Assembly: GCF_900101545.1 (NCBI RefSeq)
Contig: NZ_FMZU01000011.1
Coordinates: 62,001 to 126,000 of the forward strand
Length of the DNA stretch: 64,000 bases
Reading direction: 5' to 3'
Origin: Variovorax sp. CF079
Lineage (GTDB): Bacteria; Pseudomonadota; Gammaproteobacteria; Burkholderiales; Burkholderiaceae_C
This document shows positions 8,523 to 18,844 of this stretch, one piece after another (positions within the stretch are counted from its first letter, which is position 1; each line of letters begins with the position of its first letter). The translations under genes were made by a program, and so were the position numbers. Below the pieces are notes generated by a model. That model was not told the origin of the DNA and did no database searches. It was given only the letters and a program-made list of their open reading frames with translations.

Positions 8523-9275
8523 TCATTGCATGTGCTGACCGCCATTGATGGCGATGTTGGCACCGGTGACGAATGCCGCTTCTTCCGAGGCGAGGTAGAT
8601 GATCAGGCCCGCCACTTCTTCGGGCTTGCCGAGGCGTCCCACGGGGATGTGCGGCAGGATCTTGCTGTCGAGCACTTCCTTCGGAATGGCCGTGACCATC
8701 TTGGTGCCGATGTAGCCCGGCGAGATGGTGTTCACGGTGACGCCCTTCTTCGCCACCTCGAGCGCCAGCGCCTTGGTGAATCCATGCACGCCGGCCTTGG
8801 CGGCCGAGTAGTTGGTCTGTCCGAACGCGCCCTTCGAGCCATTCACCGAGGACACGTTGATGATGCGGCCCCAGCCGCGGTCCACCATGCCGTCGGCCAC
8901 CTGCTTGCTCATGTTGAACAGGCTGTCGAGGTTGGTGCGCAGTACCGCGTCCCAGTTGATGCGGTCCATCTTCTTGAAGGTCATGTCGCGCGTGATGCCG
9001 GCGTTGTTGACCAGCACGTCGACCGGGCCCAGCCGCGCCTGCACCTCCGACACGGCGCGCGCGCACGAGTCGAAGTCCGCCACGTCGCAGGGCACGGCCA
9101 GAATCTCATAGCCGCGCTGCGCCATCTGCGCCACCCACTCGGCGTGCGACTTGTTGCCCGGCGAATAGGTCACCGCGAGCTTGTAGCCTGCATCGACCAT
9201 CTTGGTGGAGATCGTCTCGCCCAGGCCGCCCATGCCGCCGGTGACCAGGACCACTTGTTGCTGCTTCTCGCTCAT
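8523..9275 (-). CDS. phaB: Acetoacetyl-CoA reductase
   Basis: A 250-residue short-chain dehydrogenase that reduces acetoacetyl-CoA to (R)-3-hydroxybutyryl-CoA with NADPH, the second step of PHB synthesis. It shows VTGGMGGLGETI (cofactor loop), LVNNAGITRD, the catalytic NVSSVNGSKGAFGQTNYSAAKAG block (Ser, Tyr, Lys) split over two strands, and the PhaB-type ending TGANIAINGGQHMQ. A clear AAGGAG precedes the ATG. It follows phaA by 40 bp and precedes an unknown helical protein by 10 bp. Confidence 0.94.
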   Translation of the reverse strand: MSEKQQQVVLVTGGMGGLGETISTKMVDAGYKLAVTYSPGNKSHAEWVAQMAQRGYEILAVPCDVADFDSCARAVSEVQARLGPVDVLVNNAGITRDMTFKKMDRINWDAVLRTNLDSLFNMSKQVADGMVDRGWGRIINVSSVNGSKGAFGQTNYSAAKAGVHGFTKALALEVAKKGVTVNTISPGYIGTKMVTAIPKEVLDSKILPHIPVGRLGKPEEVAGLIIYLASEEAAFVTGANIAINGGQHMQ

Positions 9276-9315
9276 CTGCTTTCTCCTTGGTACGTTGTGT
9301 GACTAAGAAAATCGG

Positions 9316-10500
9316 TCAGGCGCGCTCGACGGCCAGCGCCACGCCCATGCCGCCGCCGATGCACAGCGAGGCCAGGCCCTTGTTGGCGCCGCGGCGGCGC
9401 ATCTCGTGCAGCAGCGTCACCAGCACGCGGCAGCCCGAGGCGCCGATGGGGTGGCCGATGGCGATGGCGCCGCCGTTGACGTTGATGCGGCTGGTGTCCC
9501 AGTCCATCTCGCGGTTGACCGCGCAGGCCTGCGCCGCGAAGGCTTCGTTGATCTCCATCAGGTCGAGGTCCTGCGCCTTCCAGCCGGCCTTCTTCAGCGC
9601 CAGCTGCGAAGCGGGCACCGGGCCCATGCCCATGAGCGACGGGTCCAGCCCTGCGCTCGCGTAGGCGCGGATCACCGCGAGCGGCTGCAGGCCGAGTGCG
9701 GCGGCGCGCGAGGCCGACATCACCAGCACCGCGGCCGCGCCGTCGTTCAGGCCCGAGGCATTGCCGGCCGTCACCGAGCCGGTCTTGTCGAAGGCCGGGC
9801 GCAGGCCGGCGAGCGCATCGGCGTTGGTCTTGCGGTTCACGAACTCGTCGGCCGCAAAGACGACGGGGTCGCCCTTCTTCTGCGCAATGCTGAAGGGCAG
9901 GATCTCGTCGTCGAAGCGCCCCGCGTCCTGCGCGGCCGCGGCCTTCTGCTGCGAGGCCAGCGCCAGCGCGTCCTGCATCTCGCGCGTGATGCCGTACTTC
10001 TTCGCCACGTTCTCGGCCGTGGTGCCCATGTGGTACTGGTTGTAGACGTCCCACAGGCCGTCCACGATCATGGTGTCGACCAGCTTCCAGTCGCCCATGC
10101 GCTGGCCGTTGCGCGAATTGGGCAGCACGTGCGGCGCAGCGCTCATGTTCTCCTGGCCGCCGGCCACCACGATCTCGGCGTCGCCGCACCTCACCGCCTG
10201 CGCCGCCAGCATCACGGCCTTCAGGCCCGAGCCGCAGACCTTGTTGATGGTGAGGCCCGGCACGCCGATCGGCAGCCCCGCCTTGATGACCGTCTGCCGC
10301 GCCGGGTTCTGGCCCGCACCGGCCGCGAGCACCTGGCCCATGATCACCTCGGACACAGCATCGCCCGGCACGCCGGTCTTGGCGAGCAGGCCCTTCACCA
10401 CGTGCGCGCCAAGCTCGGGCGCGGCCGTACCGGCGAGCGAGCCGCCGAACTTGCCGACCGCCGTGCGTTGCGCGGCCACGATCACGATATCGTCTGACAT
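9316..10500 (-). CDS. phaA: Acetyl-CoA acetyltransferase (beta-ketothiolase)
   Basis: A 394-residue biosynthetic thiolase condensing two acetyl-CoA to acetoacetyl-CoA, the first step of PHB synthesis. The acyl-accepting cysteine lies in [18 protein letters not shown] near residue 90. The [25 protein letters not shown] and [16 protein letters not shown] blocks carry the remaining catalytic His and Cys. AAGGAG precedes the ATG. It sits between phaC and phaB in the order phaC-phaA-phaB, the classic Ralstonia-type PHB operon order. Confidence 0.94.
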   Translation of the reverse strand: MSDDIVIVAAQRTAVGKFGGSLAGTAAPELGAHVVKGLLAKTGVPGDAVSEVIMGQVLAAGAGQNPARQTVIKAGLPIGVPGLTINKVCGSGLKAVMLAAQAVRCGDAEIVVAGGQENMSAAPHVLPNSRNGQRMGDWKLVDTMIVDGLWDVYNQYHMGTTAENVAKKYGITREMQDALALASQQKAAAAQDAGRFDDEILPFSIAQKKGDPVVFAADEFVNRKTNADALAGLRPAFDKTGSVTAGNASGLNDGAAAVLVMSASRAAALGLQPLAVIRAYASAGLDPSLMGMGPVPASQLALKKAGWKAQDLDLMEINEAFAAQACAVNREMDWDTSRINVNGGAIAIGHPIGASGCRVLVTLLHEMRRRGANKGLASLCIGGGMGVALAVERA

Positions 10501-10548
10501 GAGAGTCTCCTTGGGGGTTGATGCGAAGGGAATGACGACGGCCCGGCT

Positions 10549-12018
10549 TCAGGCCGCCTTGGCTTTGACATAGCGCCCGGGAGCGGGCTCGATCACGGGA
10601 AAATCCGCGCTGCCCAGCGCGCGGCGGGCGGCGACCTTCGCGCCGGCATGCACGGCGAGCCAGTCGCTCCACCCGGGCCACCAGCTGCCGTCAATGCTTT
10701 GCGCGCCGTCGAGCCAGGCGCCGGCGTCGGACGCGAGATCGCCGACCCAGTGGTTGCGCTTCTTCTTCGCGGGCGGGTTGATCACGCCCGCGATGTGGCC
10801 GCTGGCGCCGAGCACGAAGCGCGTGTCGCCGCCGAGCAGTTGCGTGCCGGCATAGGCGGTCTTCCACGGCACGATGTGGTCGTCGCGCGAGGCGTAGACG
10901 AAGGCCGGCGCATCGACGCGCGACAGGTCCACCGGCACGCCGCACTGCACCGTGCCGCCGGGGACGCGCAGCCTGTTCTCCAGGTAGGTGTTGCGCAGGT
11001 ACCAGCAGTACATCGGCCCCGGCAGGTTGGTGTCGTCGCCGTTCCAGTACAGCAAGTCGAAAGCCGGCGGCGCCTTGCCTTTGAGGTAGCCGTTGACCAC
11101 GTAGGGCCAGATCAGGTCGTTGGCGCGCAGCGCGGCGAACACGGTCGCAAGCTCACGGCCCTTGAGCAGGCCGCCGCGGCCGATGGTGGCTTCGCGCGCG
11201 GCCACCATGGCTTCATCCACCATCAGGCCCAGTTCTCCGGTGTCCGAGAAATCGAGCATCGCGGTCAGCAGCGTGACGCTGGCGGCCGGCGTTTCACCGC
11301 GCGCGGCGGCTACGGCGAGCGCGCTGCCCAGCAGCGTGCCGCCGATGCAGAAGCCCAGCGTGTTGACCTTGTCGGCACGGGCGATGCTCCGCGCGACATC
11401 GAGCGCCCGCAGCACGCCTTGCTCGACGTAGTCGTCCCAGCCCAGATGGCCCTGCTCGGCCGAGACATTGCGCCACGACACCAGGAAGACGGTGTGGCCC
11501 TGTTCGACCGCATAGGCAACCAGCGAGTTACCCGGCTGCAGGTCGAGGATGTAGAACTTGTTGATGCAAGGCGGCACGATGACCAGCGGGCGCTTGTGGA
11601 CCTTCGCCGTGGACGGCGTGTACTGCACGAGCTGCATCAACTCGTTCTCGAACACCACGCTGCCGGGGCTGGTCGCGACGTTGCGGCCAACCTCGAAGGC
11701 CTGGTCGTCCGACATCGAGATGCGGCCCTTCGCCACGTCCGCCAGGAAGAGGCGCGCACCTTCGAGCAGGCTCGCGCCGCCGGAGTCGAGAGCGGCTTGC
11801 ATCGCCTCGGGGTTGGTGGCGAGGCTGTTGGCCGGGTTCATGGCATCGACGACCTGCCGCAGCGCGAAGTCCATCTGTGCCTTGCCGCGCGCATCGAACG
11901 GCGCCGCCTCCAGCGCTTTGCGCATCAGCGCGCCGAACTGCGTGTGCCCCTGCGAAAGGCCCTGCTGCCAGGCTTGCAACCACGAGGTCGCATCGAGATC
12001 GGGTGAGGGTTGGGTCAT
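10549..12018 (-). CDS. phaC: Class I polyhydroxyalkanoate synthase, short N-terminus
   Basis: A 489-residue PHA synthase polymerising (R)-3-hydroxybutyryl-CoA. The catalytic triad is visible: C224 in the lipase-like box GFCIGG, D380 in SRDDHIVPW and H408 in GASGHIAGV. The signatures VPPCINKFYILDLQPGNSLV and PGRYVKAKA are class I. The family is usually about 560-590 residues; compared with the well-studied Ralstonia enzyme (C319, D480, H508) the N-terminal domain is about 95-100 residues shorter. The start cannot move upstream because the ndh stop is only 12 bp away. No good Shine-Dalgarno is seen, so coupling to ndh is likely. Confidence 0.9.
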   Translation of the reverse strand: MTQPSPDLDATSWLQAWQQGLSQGHTQFGALMRKALEAAPFDARGKAQMDFALRQVVDAMNPANSLATNPEAMQAALDSGGASLLEGARLFLADVAKGRISMSDDQAFEVGRNVATSPGSVVFENELMQLVQYTPSTAKVHKRPLVIVPPCINKFYILDLQPGNSLVAYAVEQGHTVFLVSWRNVSAEQGHLGWDDYVEQGVLRALDVARSIARADKVNTLGFCIGGTLLGSALAVAAARGETPAASVTLLTAMLDFSDTGELGLMVDEAMVAAREATIGRGGLLKGRELATVFAALRANDLIWPYVVNGYLKGKAPPAFDLLYWNGDDTNLPGPMYCWYLRNTYLENRLRVPGGTVQCGVPVDLSRVDAPAFVYASRDDHIVPWKTAYAGTQLLGGDTRFVLGASGHIAGVINPPAKKKRNHWVGDLASDAGAWLDGAQSIDGSWWPGWSDWLAVHAGAKVAARRALGSADFPVIEPAPGRYVKAKAA

Positions 12019-12030
12019 GGCCGTGGCTGC

Positions 12031-13365
12031 TCAGTGGAGCTTGACGTGGGGTTCGGTGCGCCGCGTGATGAGGCGGGCGAGCGTGTCGAGCGAGACCTTG
12101 ACGACGCCGTGCAGCGCCAGCTCGTGCATCTTGTAGAGCGACATGTACATGAGCCGCGCGAACAGCCCTTCGATCATCAGACTGCCGCCGATCAGGCCGC
12201 CCATCATGTTGCCCACGGTGCTGAACTCGCCGAGCGACACCAGCGAGCCGAAGTCGCGGTAGCGGTAGGGCTTGAGCGCCTTGCCGCCCAAGCGCCGGCG
12301 GATCTGCGCCGCGACGTGCGAGGCCTGCTGGTGCGCCGCCTGCGCGCGCGGCGGCACCAGGCCGCCCTTGCCGCCGTTGGCCTCGGGCCAGTCGCAGGCC
12401 GCGCAGTCGCCGATGGCGAAGATGTCGGCATCGCGCGTGGTCTGCAGGGTCGGCAGCACCGCAAGCTGGTTGCTGCGGTTGGTCTCCAGCCCCGCGATGT
12501 CCTTCATGAAATCGGCCGCCTTCACGCCCGCGGCCCACACCACCAGCTCGGCCGGCAGCGTGCGCCCGTCGGCCAGGCGCACGCTCTCTGGCAGCACCTC
12601 GGCCACCTTGGCGGAGGTGTGCACGTCCACGCCCAGCTCGCGCAGGAGCGCCTCGGTGGCGGCCGACATGCGCGGCGGCAGCGCGGGCAGCACGCGGTCG
12701 GCGGCCTCGATCACGCTGACCTGGATGTCCTTCTCGGCGTCCACGCGGTCCAGCCCGTAGGCGATGACCTCGCGCGTGGTGCGATGCAGCTCGGCCGCCA
12801 GCTCCACGCCGGTCGCGCCCGCGCCGATGATCGCCACGTGCAGCTGCTCGGGCCGCAGCGGCGTTGTCTGCGCATGCGCGCGGATGCAGGCGTTGACCAT
12901 GCGCTGGTGAAAGCGCTGCGCATCCGCCTTCGATTCGAGCCGCAGCGCATGCTCGCGCACGCCGGGCGTGCCGAAGTCGTTGCTGAGGCTGCCGATGGCG
13001 ACCACCAGTGTGTCGTAGCCGAAGGCGCGCGCCGGCGTGACCAGCCGGCCCTCGTCGTCCAGGTAGGGTGCGACATGCACCTCGCGCCGCTCGCGGTCGA
13101 TGCCGGTGAGCTCGCCGAGCCGGAAGCGGAAGCGGTGCCAGTGCGCCTGCGCGAGGTAGTCCACTTCGTGTGCGCTCAGGTCCATGCTGCCCGCGGCGAT
13201 CTCGTGAAGCTTGGGCTTCCACACGTGGGTGCGGTGCTTGTCGACCAGCGTGATGTCGGCCATGCCGCGCTTGCCCAGCGTATCGCCGAGACGCGTGGCC
13301 AGCTCCAGCCCACCGGCGCCGCCGCCCACGATGACGACTCGGTGCCTCTGCACGGGGTTGTTCAT
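12031..13365 (-). CDS. ndh: Type II NADH:quinone dehydrogenase
   Basis: A 444-residue flavoprotein that oxidises NADH and reduces quinone without proton pumping. The N-terminal FAD site is RVVIVGGGAGGLELATRLG, with a second Rossmann motif IIGAGATGVELAAELH for NADH. FAIGDCAACDWPE holds the FAD-contacting Asp. The C-terminal part has an amphipathic region (SLYKMHELALHGVV) that may bind the membrane. Its location between dctA and phaC, upstream of cydAB, points to a non-coupled NADH-to-oxygen route serving this cluster. Confidence 0.9.
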   Translation of the reverse strand: MNNPVQRHRVVIVGGGAGGLELATRLGDTLGKRGMADITLVDKHRTHVWKPKLHEIAAGSMDLSAHEVDYLAQAHWHRFRFRLGELTGIDRERREVHVAPYLDDEGRLVTPARAFGYDTLVVAIGSLSNDFGTPGVREHALRLESKADAQRFHQRMVNACIRAHAQTTPLRPEQLHVAIIGAGATGVELAAELHRTTREVIAYGLDRVDAEKDIQVSVIEAADRVLPALPPRMSAATEALLRELGVDVHTSAKVAEVLPESVRLADGRTLPAELVVWAAGVKAADFMKDIAGLETNRSNQLAVLPTLQTTRDADIFAIGDCAACDWPEANGGKGGLVPPRAQAAHQQASHVAAQIRRRLGGKALKPYRYRDFGSLVSLGEFSTVGNMMGGLIGGSLMIEGLFARLMYMSLYKMHELALHGVVKVSLDTLARLITRRTEPHVKLH

Positions 13366-13396
13366 GGTTGGCTGCTCGTACAGGCGCGGGGGCGCT

Positions 13397-14740
13397 TCAG
13401 CGCGGCTGCGCGACGGGCATGTGGGTCTCGACCTGATCCAGCACGGCCTCGGGCGCGTCGGCCTCGGCCGGCGTCTCGTTGTCCAGGATGCGCTTCATGC
13501 GGGCGGCGTCCAGGTCGTTGGTCCACTTGGCGACCACCACCGTGGCGACGCCGTTGCCGATCAGGTTGGTCAGCGCGCGGGCTTCCGACATGAAACGGTC
13601 GATGCCCAGGATCAGCGCCAGGCCCGCCACCGGCACGTGCCCCACTGCCGACAGCGTGGCGGCCAGCACGATGAAGCCGCTGCCGGTCACGCCGGCCGCG
13701 CCCTTGGACGTCAGCAGCAGCACCAGCAGCAGCGTGATCTGCTGCGTCACGGTCATGTCGGTGTTGGTGGCCTGCGCGATGAACACGGCCGCCATCGTCA
13801 GGTAGATCGAGGTGCCGTCGAGGTTGAACGAGTAGCCGGTCGGGATGACCAGGCCGACCACCGACTTCTTGGCGCCCAGGTTCTCGAGCTTGGCCATCAT
13901 GCGCGGCAGCACCGATTCGCTGGAGGAGGTGCCCAGCACGATCAGCAGCTCTTCCTTGATGTACTTGATGAACTTCCAGATGCTGAAGCCGTGCGCCCGC
14001 GCGATGCCGCCGAGAACGACGAAGATGAACAGCAGGCAAGTGGCGTAGAAGGTCGCCATCAGCTGGCCGAGCTGCAGCAGCGAGCCGACGCCGTACTTGC
14101 CGATCGTGAATGCCATCGCCCCGAAAGCGCCGATTGGCGCCACCTTCATGATGTAGCCGACGATGACGAACAGGACGTGGGAGAACTTCTCGATGAAGTC
14201 GAACACCAGCGTACCGCGACCGCCGAACTTGTGCAGCGCGAAGCCGAACATCACGGCGAACAGCAGCACCTGGAGGATCTCGCCCTTGGCGAACGCGTCG
14301 ACCACCGTGCTCGGAATCACATGCAGCAGGAAGTCGACCGTGCCCTGCATCTGTCCAGGCGCTGTGTAGGCGGCGATCGCCTTGGTGTCGAGTTGGCTCA
14401 CGTCGATGTTCATGCCGGCGCCGGGCCGCACGATGTTGATGATGACCAGCCCCACCACCAGCGCAATGGTGCTCACGATCTCGAAGTACAGCAGCGCCAG
14501 GCCGCCGGTCTTGCCGACCTTCTTCATGTCCTCCATGCCGGCGATGCCGACCACCACCGTGCAGAAGATGATCGGCGCGATGATCATCTTGATGAGCTTG
14601 ATGAAACCGTCGCCCAGCGGCTTCATTGCCGCGCCGGTCTGCGGATAGAAATGGCCCAGCAGCACGCCGATGACGATCGCAGTGATGACCTGGAAGTACA
14701 GGGACTTGTAGAAGGGCTTGGATACGGGTTGGTGGTCCAC
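13397..14740 (-). CDS. dctA: C4-dicarboxylate:proton/sodium symporter DctA
   Basis: A 447-residue inner-membrane symporter of the DAACS (glutamate transporter-like) family that imports succinate, fumarate and malate. It shows multiple membrane helices, the HP1 serine-rich tip ([14 protein letters not shown]), the [20 protein letters not shown] cation site and the HP2 block [19 protein letters not shown]. The start is GTG, with TAGGAGAC upstream, only 18 bp after the lipA stop, so it has no separate intergenic promoter. The matching sensor and regulator genes dctB and dctD are about 8 kb further downstream on the same strand. Confidence 0.93.
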   Translation of the reverse strand: MDHQPVSKPFYKSLYFQVITAIVIGVLLGHFYPQTGAAMKPLGDGFIKLIKMIIAPIIFCTVVVGIAGMEDMKKVGKTGGLALLYFEIVSTIALVVGLVIINIVRPGAGMNIDVSQLDTKAIAAYTAPGQMQGTVDFLLHVIPSTVVDAFAKGEILQVLLFAVMFGFALHKFGGRGTLVFDFIEKFSHVLFVIVGYIMKVAPIGAFGAMAFTIGKYGVGSLLQLGQLMATFYATCLLFIFVVLGGIARAHGFSIWKFIKYIKEELLIVLGTSSSESVLPRMMAKLENLGAKKSVVGLVIPTGYSFNLDGTSIYLTMAAVFIAQATNTDMTVTQQITLLLVLLLTSKGAAGVTGSGFIVLAATLSAVGHVPVAGLALILGIDRFMSEARALTNLIGNGVATVVVAKWTNDLDAARMKRILDNETPAEADAPEAVLDQVETHMPVAQPR

Positions 14741-14758
14741 GAATGTCTCCTAGAAAAT

Positions 14759-15703
14759 TCAGACGCCGGCGGCATGCGCCTGCCGGTCGGCGTGGTAGCT
14801 CGACCGCACGAGCGGTCCGCAGGCGGCATGGGCAAAGCCCATGGCGTGCGCCTGCTGCGCAAGGGTTTCGAATTGCGCCGGAGCGACGTAGCGCGCAACC
14901 GGCAGGTTGCCGGGGCGCGGCTGCAGGTACTGGCCGACGGTGAGCATGTCGACGCCATGGCGGCGCAGGTCGCGCATCACCTCCAGCACTTCGTCGTCGG
15001 TCTCGCCCAGGCCCAGCATCAGGCCCGACTTGGTGGGCACGCCGGGGCAGCGCGCGCGGAACGACTGGAGCAGCTGAAGCGAGTGCATGTAGTCGGCGCC
15101 GGGTCGCGCCTGGCGGTACAGGCGCGGCACGGTCTCGAGGTTGTGGTTCATCACGTCCGGCGGGTCGGCGGCGAGGATGTCGAGCGCAACCTCGGCGCGG
15201 CCGCGGAAGTCGGGCGTGAGCACCTCGATCTGCGTGCCGGGCGACTGCCTGCGCACCGCGCGGATGCAGGCGGCGAAATGCGCCGCACCGCCGTCGCGCA
15301 GGTCGTCGCGGTCGACGCTGGTGATCACCACGTACTTCAGGCGCAGCCGAGCGACCGTGTCGGCCAGGTGCTGCGCCTCCTGCGGATCGGGCGGCTGCGG
15401 ACGGCCGTGGGCCACGTCGCAGAAAGGGCAGCGACGCGTGCAGAGGTCGCCCAGCACCATGAAGGTGGCGGTGCCCTTGCCGAAGCATTCGCCGATGTTC
15501 GGGCACGAGGCCTCTTCGCACACGGTGTGCAGGCTGGCCTCGCGCAGCGTGCGCTTCACCTCGCGGAAGCTCTCGCTCTGCGAGACGCGCACGCGGATCC
15601 AGTCGGGCTTGGGCAGGGCCGGGCCTGCCTCGGCCACGCGGATCGGTATCCGGCGCGTCTTGGCGGCGCCGCGCTGCGGGCCATGGAGCACGATGTCGTT
15701 CAT
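14759..15703 (-). CDS. lipA: Lipoyl synthase
   Basis: A 314-residue radical-SAM enzyme that inserts two sulfurs into octanoyl groups on lipoyl domains. The auxiliary cluster cysteines are in [12 protein letters not shown], the radical-SAM cluster is CTRRCPFCD, and the C-terminal RSSYHAD holds the conserved Ser. The ATG at 15703 follows the maeB stop by 10 bp; the longer frame from 15742 overlaps maeB. lipB is not adjacent. The position in a cluster with three lipoyl-domain genes (aceE partners aceF and lpdA) suggests it serves the PDH complex, and it may be a second genomic copy. Confidence 0.92.
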   Translation of the reverse strand: MNDIVLHGPQRGAAKTRRIPIRVAEAGPALPKPDWIRVRVSQSESFREVKRTLREASLHTVCEEASCPNIGECFGKGTATFMVLGDLCTRRCPFCDVAHGRPQPPDPQEAQHLADTVARLRLKYVVITSVDRDDLRDGGAAHFAACIRAVRRQSPGTQIEVLTPDFRGRAEVALDILAADPPDVMNHNLETVPRLYRQARPGADYMHSLQLLQSFRARCPGVPTKSGLMLGLGETDDEVLEVMRDLRRHGVDMLTVGQYLQPRPGNLPVARYVAPAQFETLAQQAHAMGFAHAACGPLVRSSYHADRQAHAAGV

Positions 15704-15713
15704 GGCCGAGCCG

Positions 15714-17996
15714 TTAGGCCGCGCCGCGGTGCGAGTTGGCATCGACCACCGCCAGCGCCGTCATGTTGACGATGCGGCGCACGGTGGACGACGGCGTGAG
15801 GATGTGCACCGAGCGCGCGGCGCCCAGCAGGATGCCTCCCACCGTGATGCCGCTGCCGGCCGCCATGCGCAGCAGGTTGTAGGAGATGTTGGCCGCGTCG
15901 ACGTTGGGCATGATGAGCACGTTGGCTTCGGTGTCCAGCGCCGAGTCCGGGAACTCGTGGTCGAGGATCGACTTGGACAACGCCGCGTCGCCGCGCATCT
16001 CGCCTTCCACCGCGAGCTGCGGATCGCTCGCCTTGATGAGCGCGAGCGCCTCACGCATCTTCACGGCCGAGGCCGCATCCGAGCCGCCGAAGTTCGAGTG
16101 CGACAGCAGCGCCACGCTCGGCGTCACGCCGAAGCGGCGCACCTCTTCGGCCGCGAGCAGCGTGATCTCGGCGATCTGCGCCGCATCGGGGTCGCGGTTG
16201 ACGTGCGTGTCGCAGATGAAGAGCTGGCGTCCCGGCAGCATCAGCATCTGCATGGCGGCCATGGTCTTGGTGCCTGGGCGCAGGCCGATCACGTCGCGCA
16301 CATGGCGCAGGTGATCGCCGTAGCCGCCCAGCGTGCCGCACAGCATGGCGTCGGCCCGGCCCTGGCGCACCAGCATCGCCGCGAGCAGCGTGCCGCGGCT
16401 GCGCATCTCGGTCTGCGCCACCAGGCGCGAGACGCCGTCGCGACGCTTGAGCTGGTAGTAGGCCTCGGCGGCGTCGCCGTGCACGGCGGGGTCGAGCAGG
16501 TCGACGGCCTCGCAGTCGGTGCCCAGCGCAAGGCGCAGGCCGTACTGCGCGATGCGCTCCGCGATCACCTCGGGGCGGCCCAGCAGCAGCGGCCGCGCCA
16601 GGCCTTCGTCCACCACCACTTGCGCGGCGCGCAGCACGCGCTCGTCCTCGCCCTCGGCGTAGACCACGCGCTTGGGCGACTGCTTGGCGGCTGCGAACAG
16701 CGGCTGCATGCTGCTGCCCGACTGGTAGACGAACTGCGACAGGCGCTGGCGGTAGGCCTTCATGTCGGCGATGGGCCGCGTCGCCACGCCGCTGTCGACC
16801 GCGGCCTGCGCCACCGCGGGCGCGACCGCCTCGATCAGGCGCGGGTCGAAGGGCTTGGGGATCAGGTAGTCGCGGCCGAAGCGCAGGCCGAGCGCGCCGT
16901 AGGCCTGCGCCACCACCTCGGGAATCTCGGCATGCGCGAGCTCCGCGATGGCGCGCACGGCGGCAAGCTTCATCTCTTCGTTGATGGTGGTCGCGCCCAC
17001 GTCGAGCGCGCCGCGGAAGATGAACGGGAAACACAGCACGTTGTTGACCTGGTTCGGATAGTCCGACCGGCCGGTACCGAGGATGGCGTCGGGGCGCACG
17101 GCCAGCGCGTCTTCCGGCAGGATCTCCGGCGTCGGGTTGGCCATCGCGAGGATGATCGGATCGCGCGCCATCTCCTTCACCATCTCCGGCTTGAGCACGC
17201 CGCCGGCCGACAGGCCGAGGAAGATGTCGGCGCCGCCGATCACGTCGGCCAGCTTGCGCGCCGCGGTGTCCTGCGCGTAGCGGGCCTTGTTGGGGTCCAT
17301 CTGCTCCTTGCGGCCGGTGTAGACCACGCCCGCGCTGTCCGACACGTAGATGTTGTGCAGCGGCAGGCCGAGGCTCACGATCAGGTCGAGGCAGGCCAGT
17401 GCCGCCGCGCCGGCGCCCGAGGCCACCAGCTTCACCTCGCGGATGTCCTTGTTCACATGGCGCAGCGCATTGAGGATGGCGGCGGCCGCGACGATGGCGG
17501 TGCCGTGCTGGTCGTCGTGGAAAACCGGGATCTTCATGCGCTCGCGCAGCTTCTTCTCGATGTAGAAGCACTCGGGCGCCTTGATGTCTTCGAGGTTGAT
17601 GCCGCCGAAGGTAGGCTCCATGCGCGCGATGGTGTCGATGAGCGCGTCGGGGTCGGTCTCGTCGAGCTCGATGTCGAAGACGTCGATGCCGGCGAACTTC
17701 TTGAAGAGGCAGGCCTTGCCTTCCATCACCGGCTTGCCGGCCAGCGCGCCGATGTTGCCGAGTCCCAGCACCGCCGTGCCGTTGGTGATGACCGCCACCA
17801 GGTTCGCGCGCGAGGTGAGATTCATGGCCTCGGCCGGATCGCGCGCGATTTCCATGCAGGCGTCGGCCACGCCGGGCGAATAGGCGAGCGCGAGATCGCG
17901 CTGCGTGGCCATCGGCTTGGTCGGGTTCACCGAGATCTTGCCGGGCGTCGGAAAGCGGTGGTAGTCGAGGGCAGCTTCGCGCAGGTTGTCGGACAT
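15714..17996 (-). CDS. maeB: NADP-dependent malic enzyme with phosphotransacetylase-like domain
   Basis: A 760-residue fusion. Residues 1 to about 425 are malic enzyme: [43 protein letters not shown] and [12 protein letters not shown], with the nucleotide site [12 protein letters not shown]. About 430-760 is a phosphotransacetylase-like domain ([19 protein letters not shown] at its start) that in MaeB proteins is regulatory, binding acetyl-CoA, rather than catalytic. It converts malate to pyruvate and CO2 with NADPH, feeding the PDH genes upstream and NADPH to PhaB. GGAGAC precedes the ATG. Confidence 0.93.
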   Translation of the reverse strand: MSDNLREAALDYHRFPTPGKISVNPTKPMATQRDLALAYSPGVADACMEIARDPAEAMNLTSRANLVAVITNGTAVLGLGNIGALAGKPVMEGKACLFKKFAGIDVFDIELDETDPDALIDTIARMEPTFGGINLEDIKAPECFYIEKKLRERMKIPVFHDDQHGTAIVAAAAILNALRHVNKDIREVKLVASGAGAAALACLDLIVSLGLPLHNIYVSDSAGVVYTGRKEQMDPNKARYAQDTAARKLADVIGGADIFLGLSAGGVLKPEMVKEMARDPIILAMANPTPEILPEDALAVRPDAILGTGRSDYPNQVNNVLCFPFIFRGALDVGATTINEEMKLAAVRAIAELAHAEIPEVVAQAYGALGLRFGRDYLIPKPFDPRLIEAVAPAVAQAAVDSGVATRPIADMKAYRQRLSQFVYQSGSSMQPLFAAAKQSPKRVVYAEGEDERVLRAAQVVVDEGLARPLLLGRPEVIAERIAQYGLRLALGTDCEAVDLLDPAVHGDAAEAYYQLKRRDGVSRLVAQTEMRSRGTLLAAMLVRQGRADAMLCGTLGGYGDHLRHVRDVIGLRPGTKTMAAMQMLMLPGRQLFICDTHVNRDPDAAQIAEITLLAAEEVRRFGVTPSVALLSHSNFGGSDAASAVKMREALALIKASDPQLAVEGEMRGDAALSKSILDHEFPDSALDTEANVLIMPNVDAANISYNLLRMAAGSGITVGGILLGAARSVHILTPSSTVRRIVNMTALAVVDANSHRGAA

Positions 17997-18038
17997 GGTT
18001 TTGTCTCCGTGTGTCTGTCTGTACTGAGGGTGTCGGGA

Positions 18039-18833
18039 TCAGCGCGGGGCGAGCGCGCAGGCGTCGCCCAGCCAGCCGTGCAAGCCGCACAACAGCGCTT
18101 CCGGTTGATCCGCGTGCACCCAGTGGCCGGCCTCGGTGATGTGCTCCAGCTGCGCGCAGGGGAACATCGCCTGGATGCGTGGAAGCGAATCGGGTCGCAC
18201 GTAGTCGGACTCCGCCGCCGCGAAGAACAGGGCCGGCCCGTCGTAGCGTTCGCGCAGCAACTGTTCCGGGAACCCGCAAAGGTCCGGCATGCACAAGGCC
18301 GTCGCCATCAGATTGAGCCGCCAGTCGAAACGCTCGGTCTGGCGCCGCAGGTTCTGCATCATGAAGTCCACAGGTGCGGTGCCGCCCAGACCGTCCAGCA
18401 GCGCCTGGCTGATGCGCCGGCGGCTTGCCGCGGCAGCGGTGTCCAGGCCTCGCATGGCGGACACATGCGAGGCGAACTGGTCGGCATAGCACTCGGGCGC
18501 GATATCGATCACCGCGACCCCGCCAATGGTCTTTGGGTGGCCGAGCGCCAGGGCCATGGCGGTCTTGCCGCCCATGCTGTGGCCGACGACGAACGGCCGC
18601 TCCAGCTGCTCTCTTTCGATGAGAGCCAGCACGTCGAGCGCCATGTCGGTGTACGACATGGTCTCGGCCCACGGCGAAGCACCGTGGTTGCGGGCATCCG
18701 GCAGGTAGACGCGGTAGCCGGCGGCCAGCGACTGGGCGATCTGCGTCCAGTTGCGGCCGGCGCCGAACAGGCCGTGCAGGATCACCATGGGAGGCCCCGA
18801 TCCGAGTGCCTCGAAGGCAAGTTGAACTGGCAT
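18039..18833 (-). CDS. Alpha/beta hydrolase, YbfF-like esterase
   Basis: A 264-residue soluble hydrolase. The oxyanion region is ILHGLFGAGRNW, the nucleophile elbow VGHSMGGKTAMALA, and the catalytic histidine AGHWVHADQPE near the C-terminus. This set matches the YbfF group, which cleaves short acyl esters including acyl-CoA or malonyl-CoA in vitro. Its natural substrate is unknown. It begins 11 bp after lpdA and is followed by maeB, so it travels with the central-carbon array. Confidence 0.85.
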   Translation of the reverse strand: MPVQLAFEALGSGPPMVILHGLFGAGRNWTQIAQSLAAGYRVYLPDARNHGASPWAETMSYTDMALDVLALIEREQLERPFVVGHSMGGKTAMALALGHPKTIGGVAVIDIAPECYADQFASHVSAMRGLDTAAAASRRRISQALLDGLGGTAPVDFMMQNLRRQTERFDWRLNLMATALCMPDLCGFPEQLLRERYDGPALFFAAAESDYVRPDSLPRIQAMFPCAQLEHITEAGHWVHADQPEALLCGLHGWLGDACALAPR

Positions 18834-18844
18834 GGCAGCGCGTC

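Noticed and set aside
14759-15100. Possible sigma-54 promoter for dctA inside the end of lipA
   Set aside because: Reading the minus strand by eye, no TGGCAC-N5-TTGC-like match with correct spacing was found near the dctA start.
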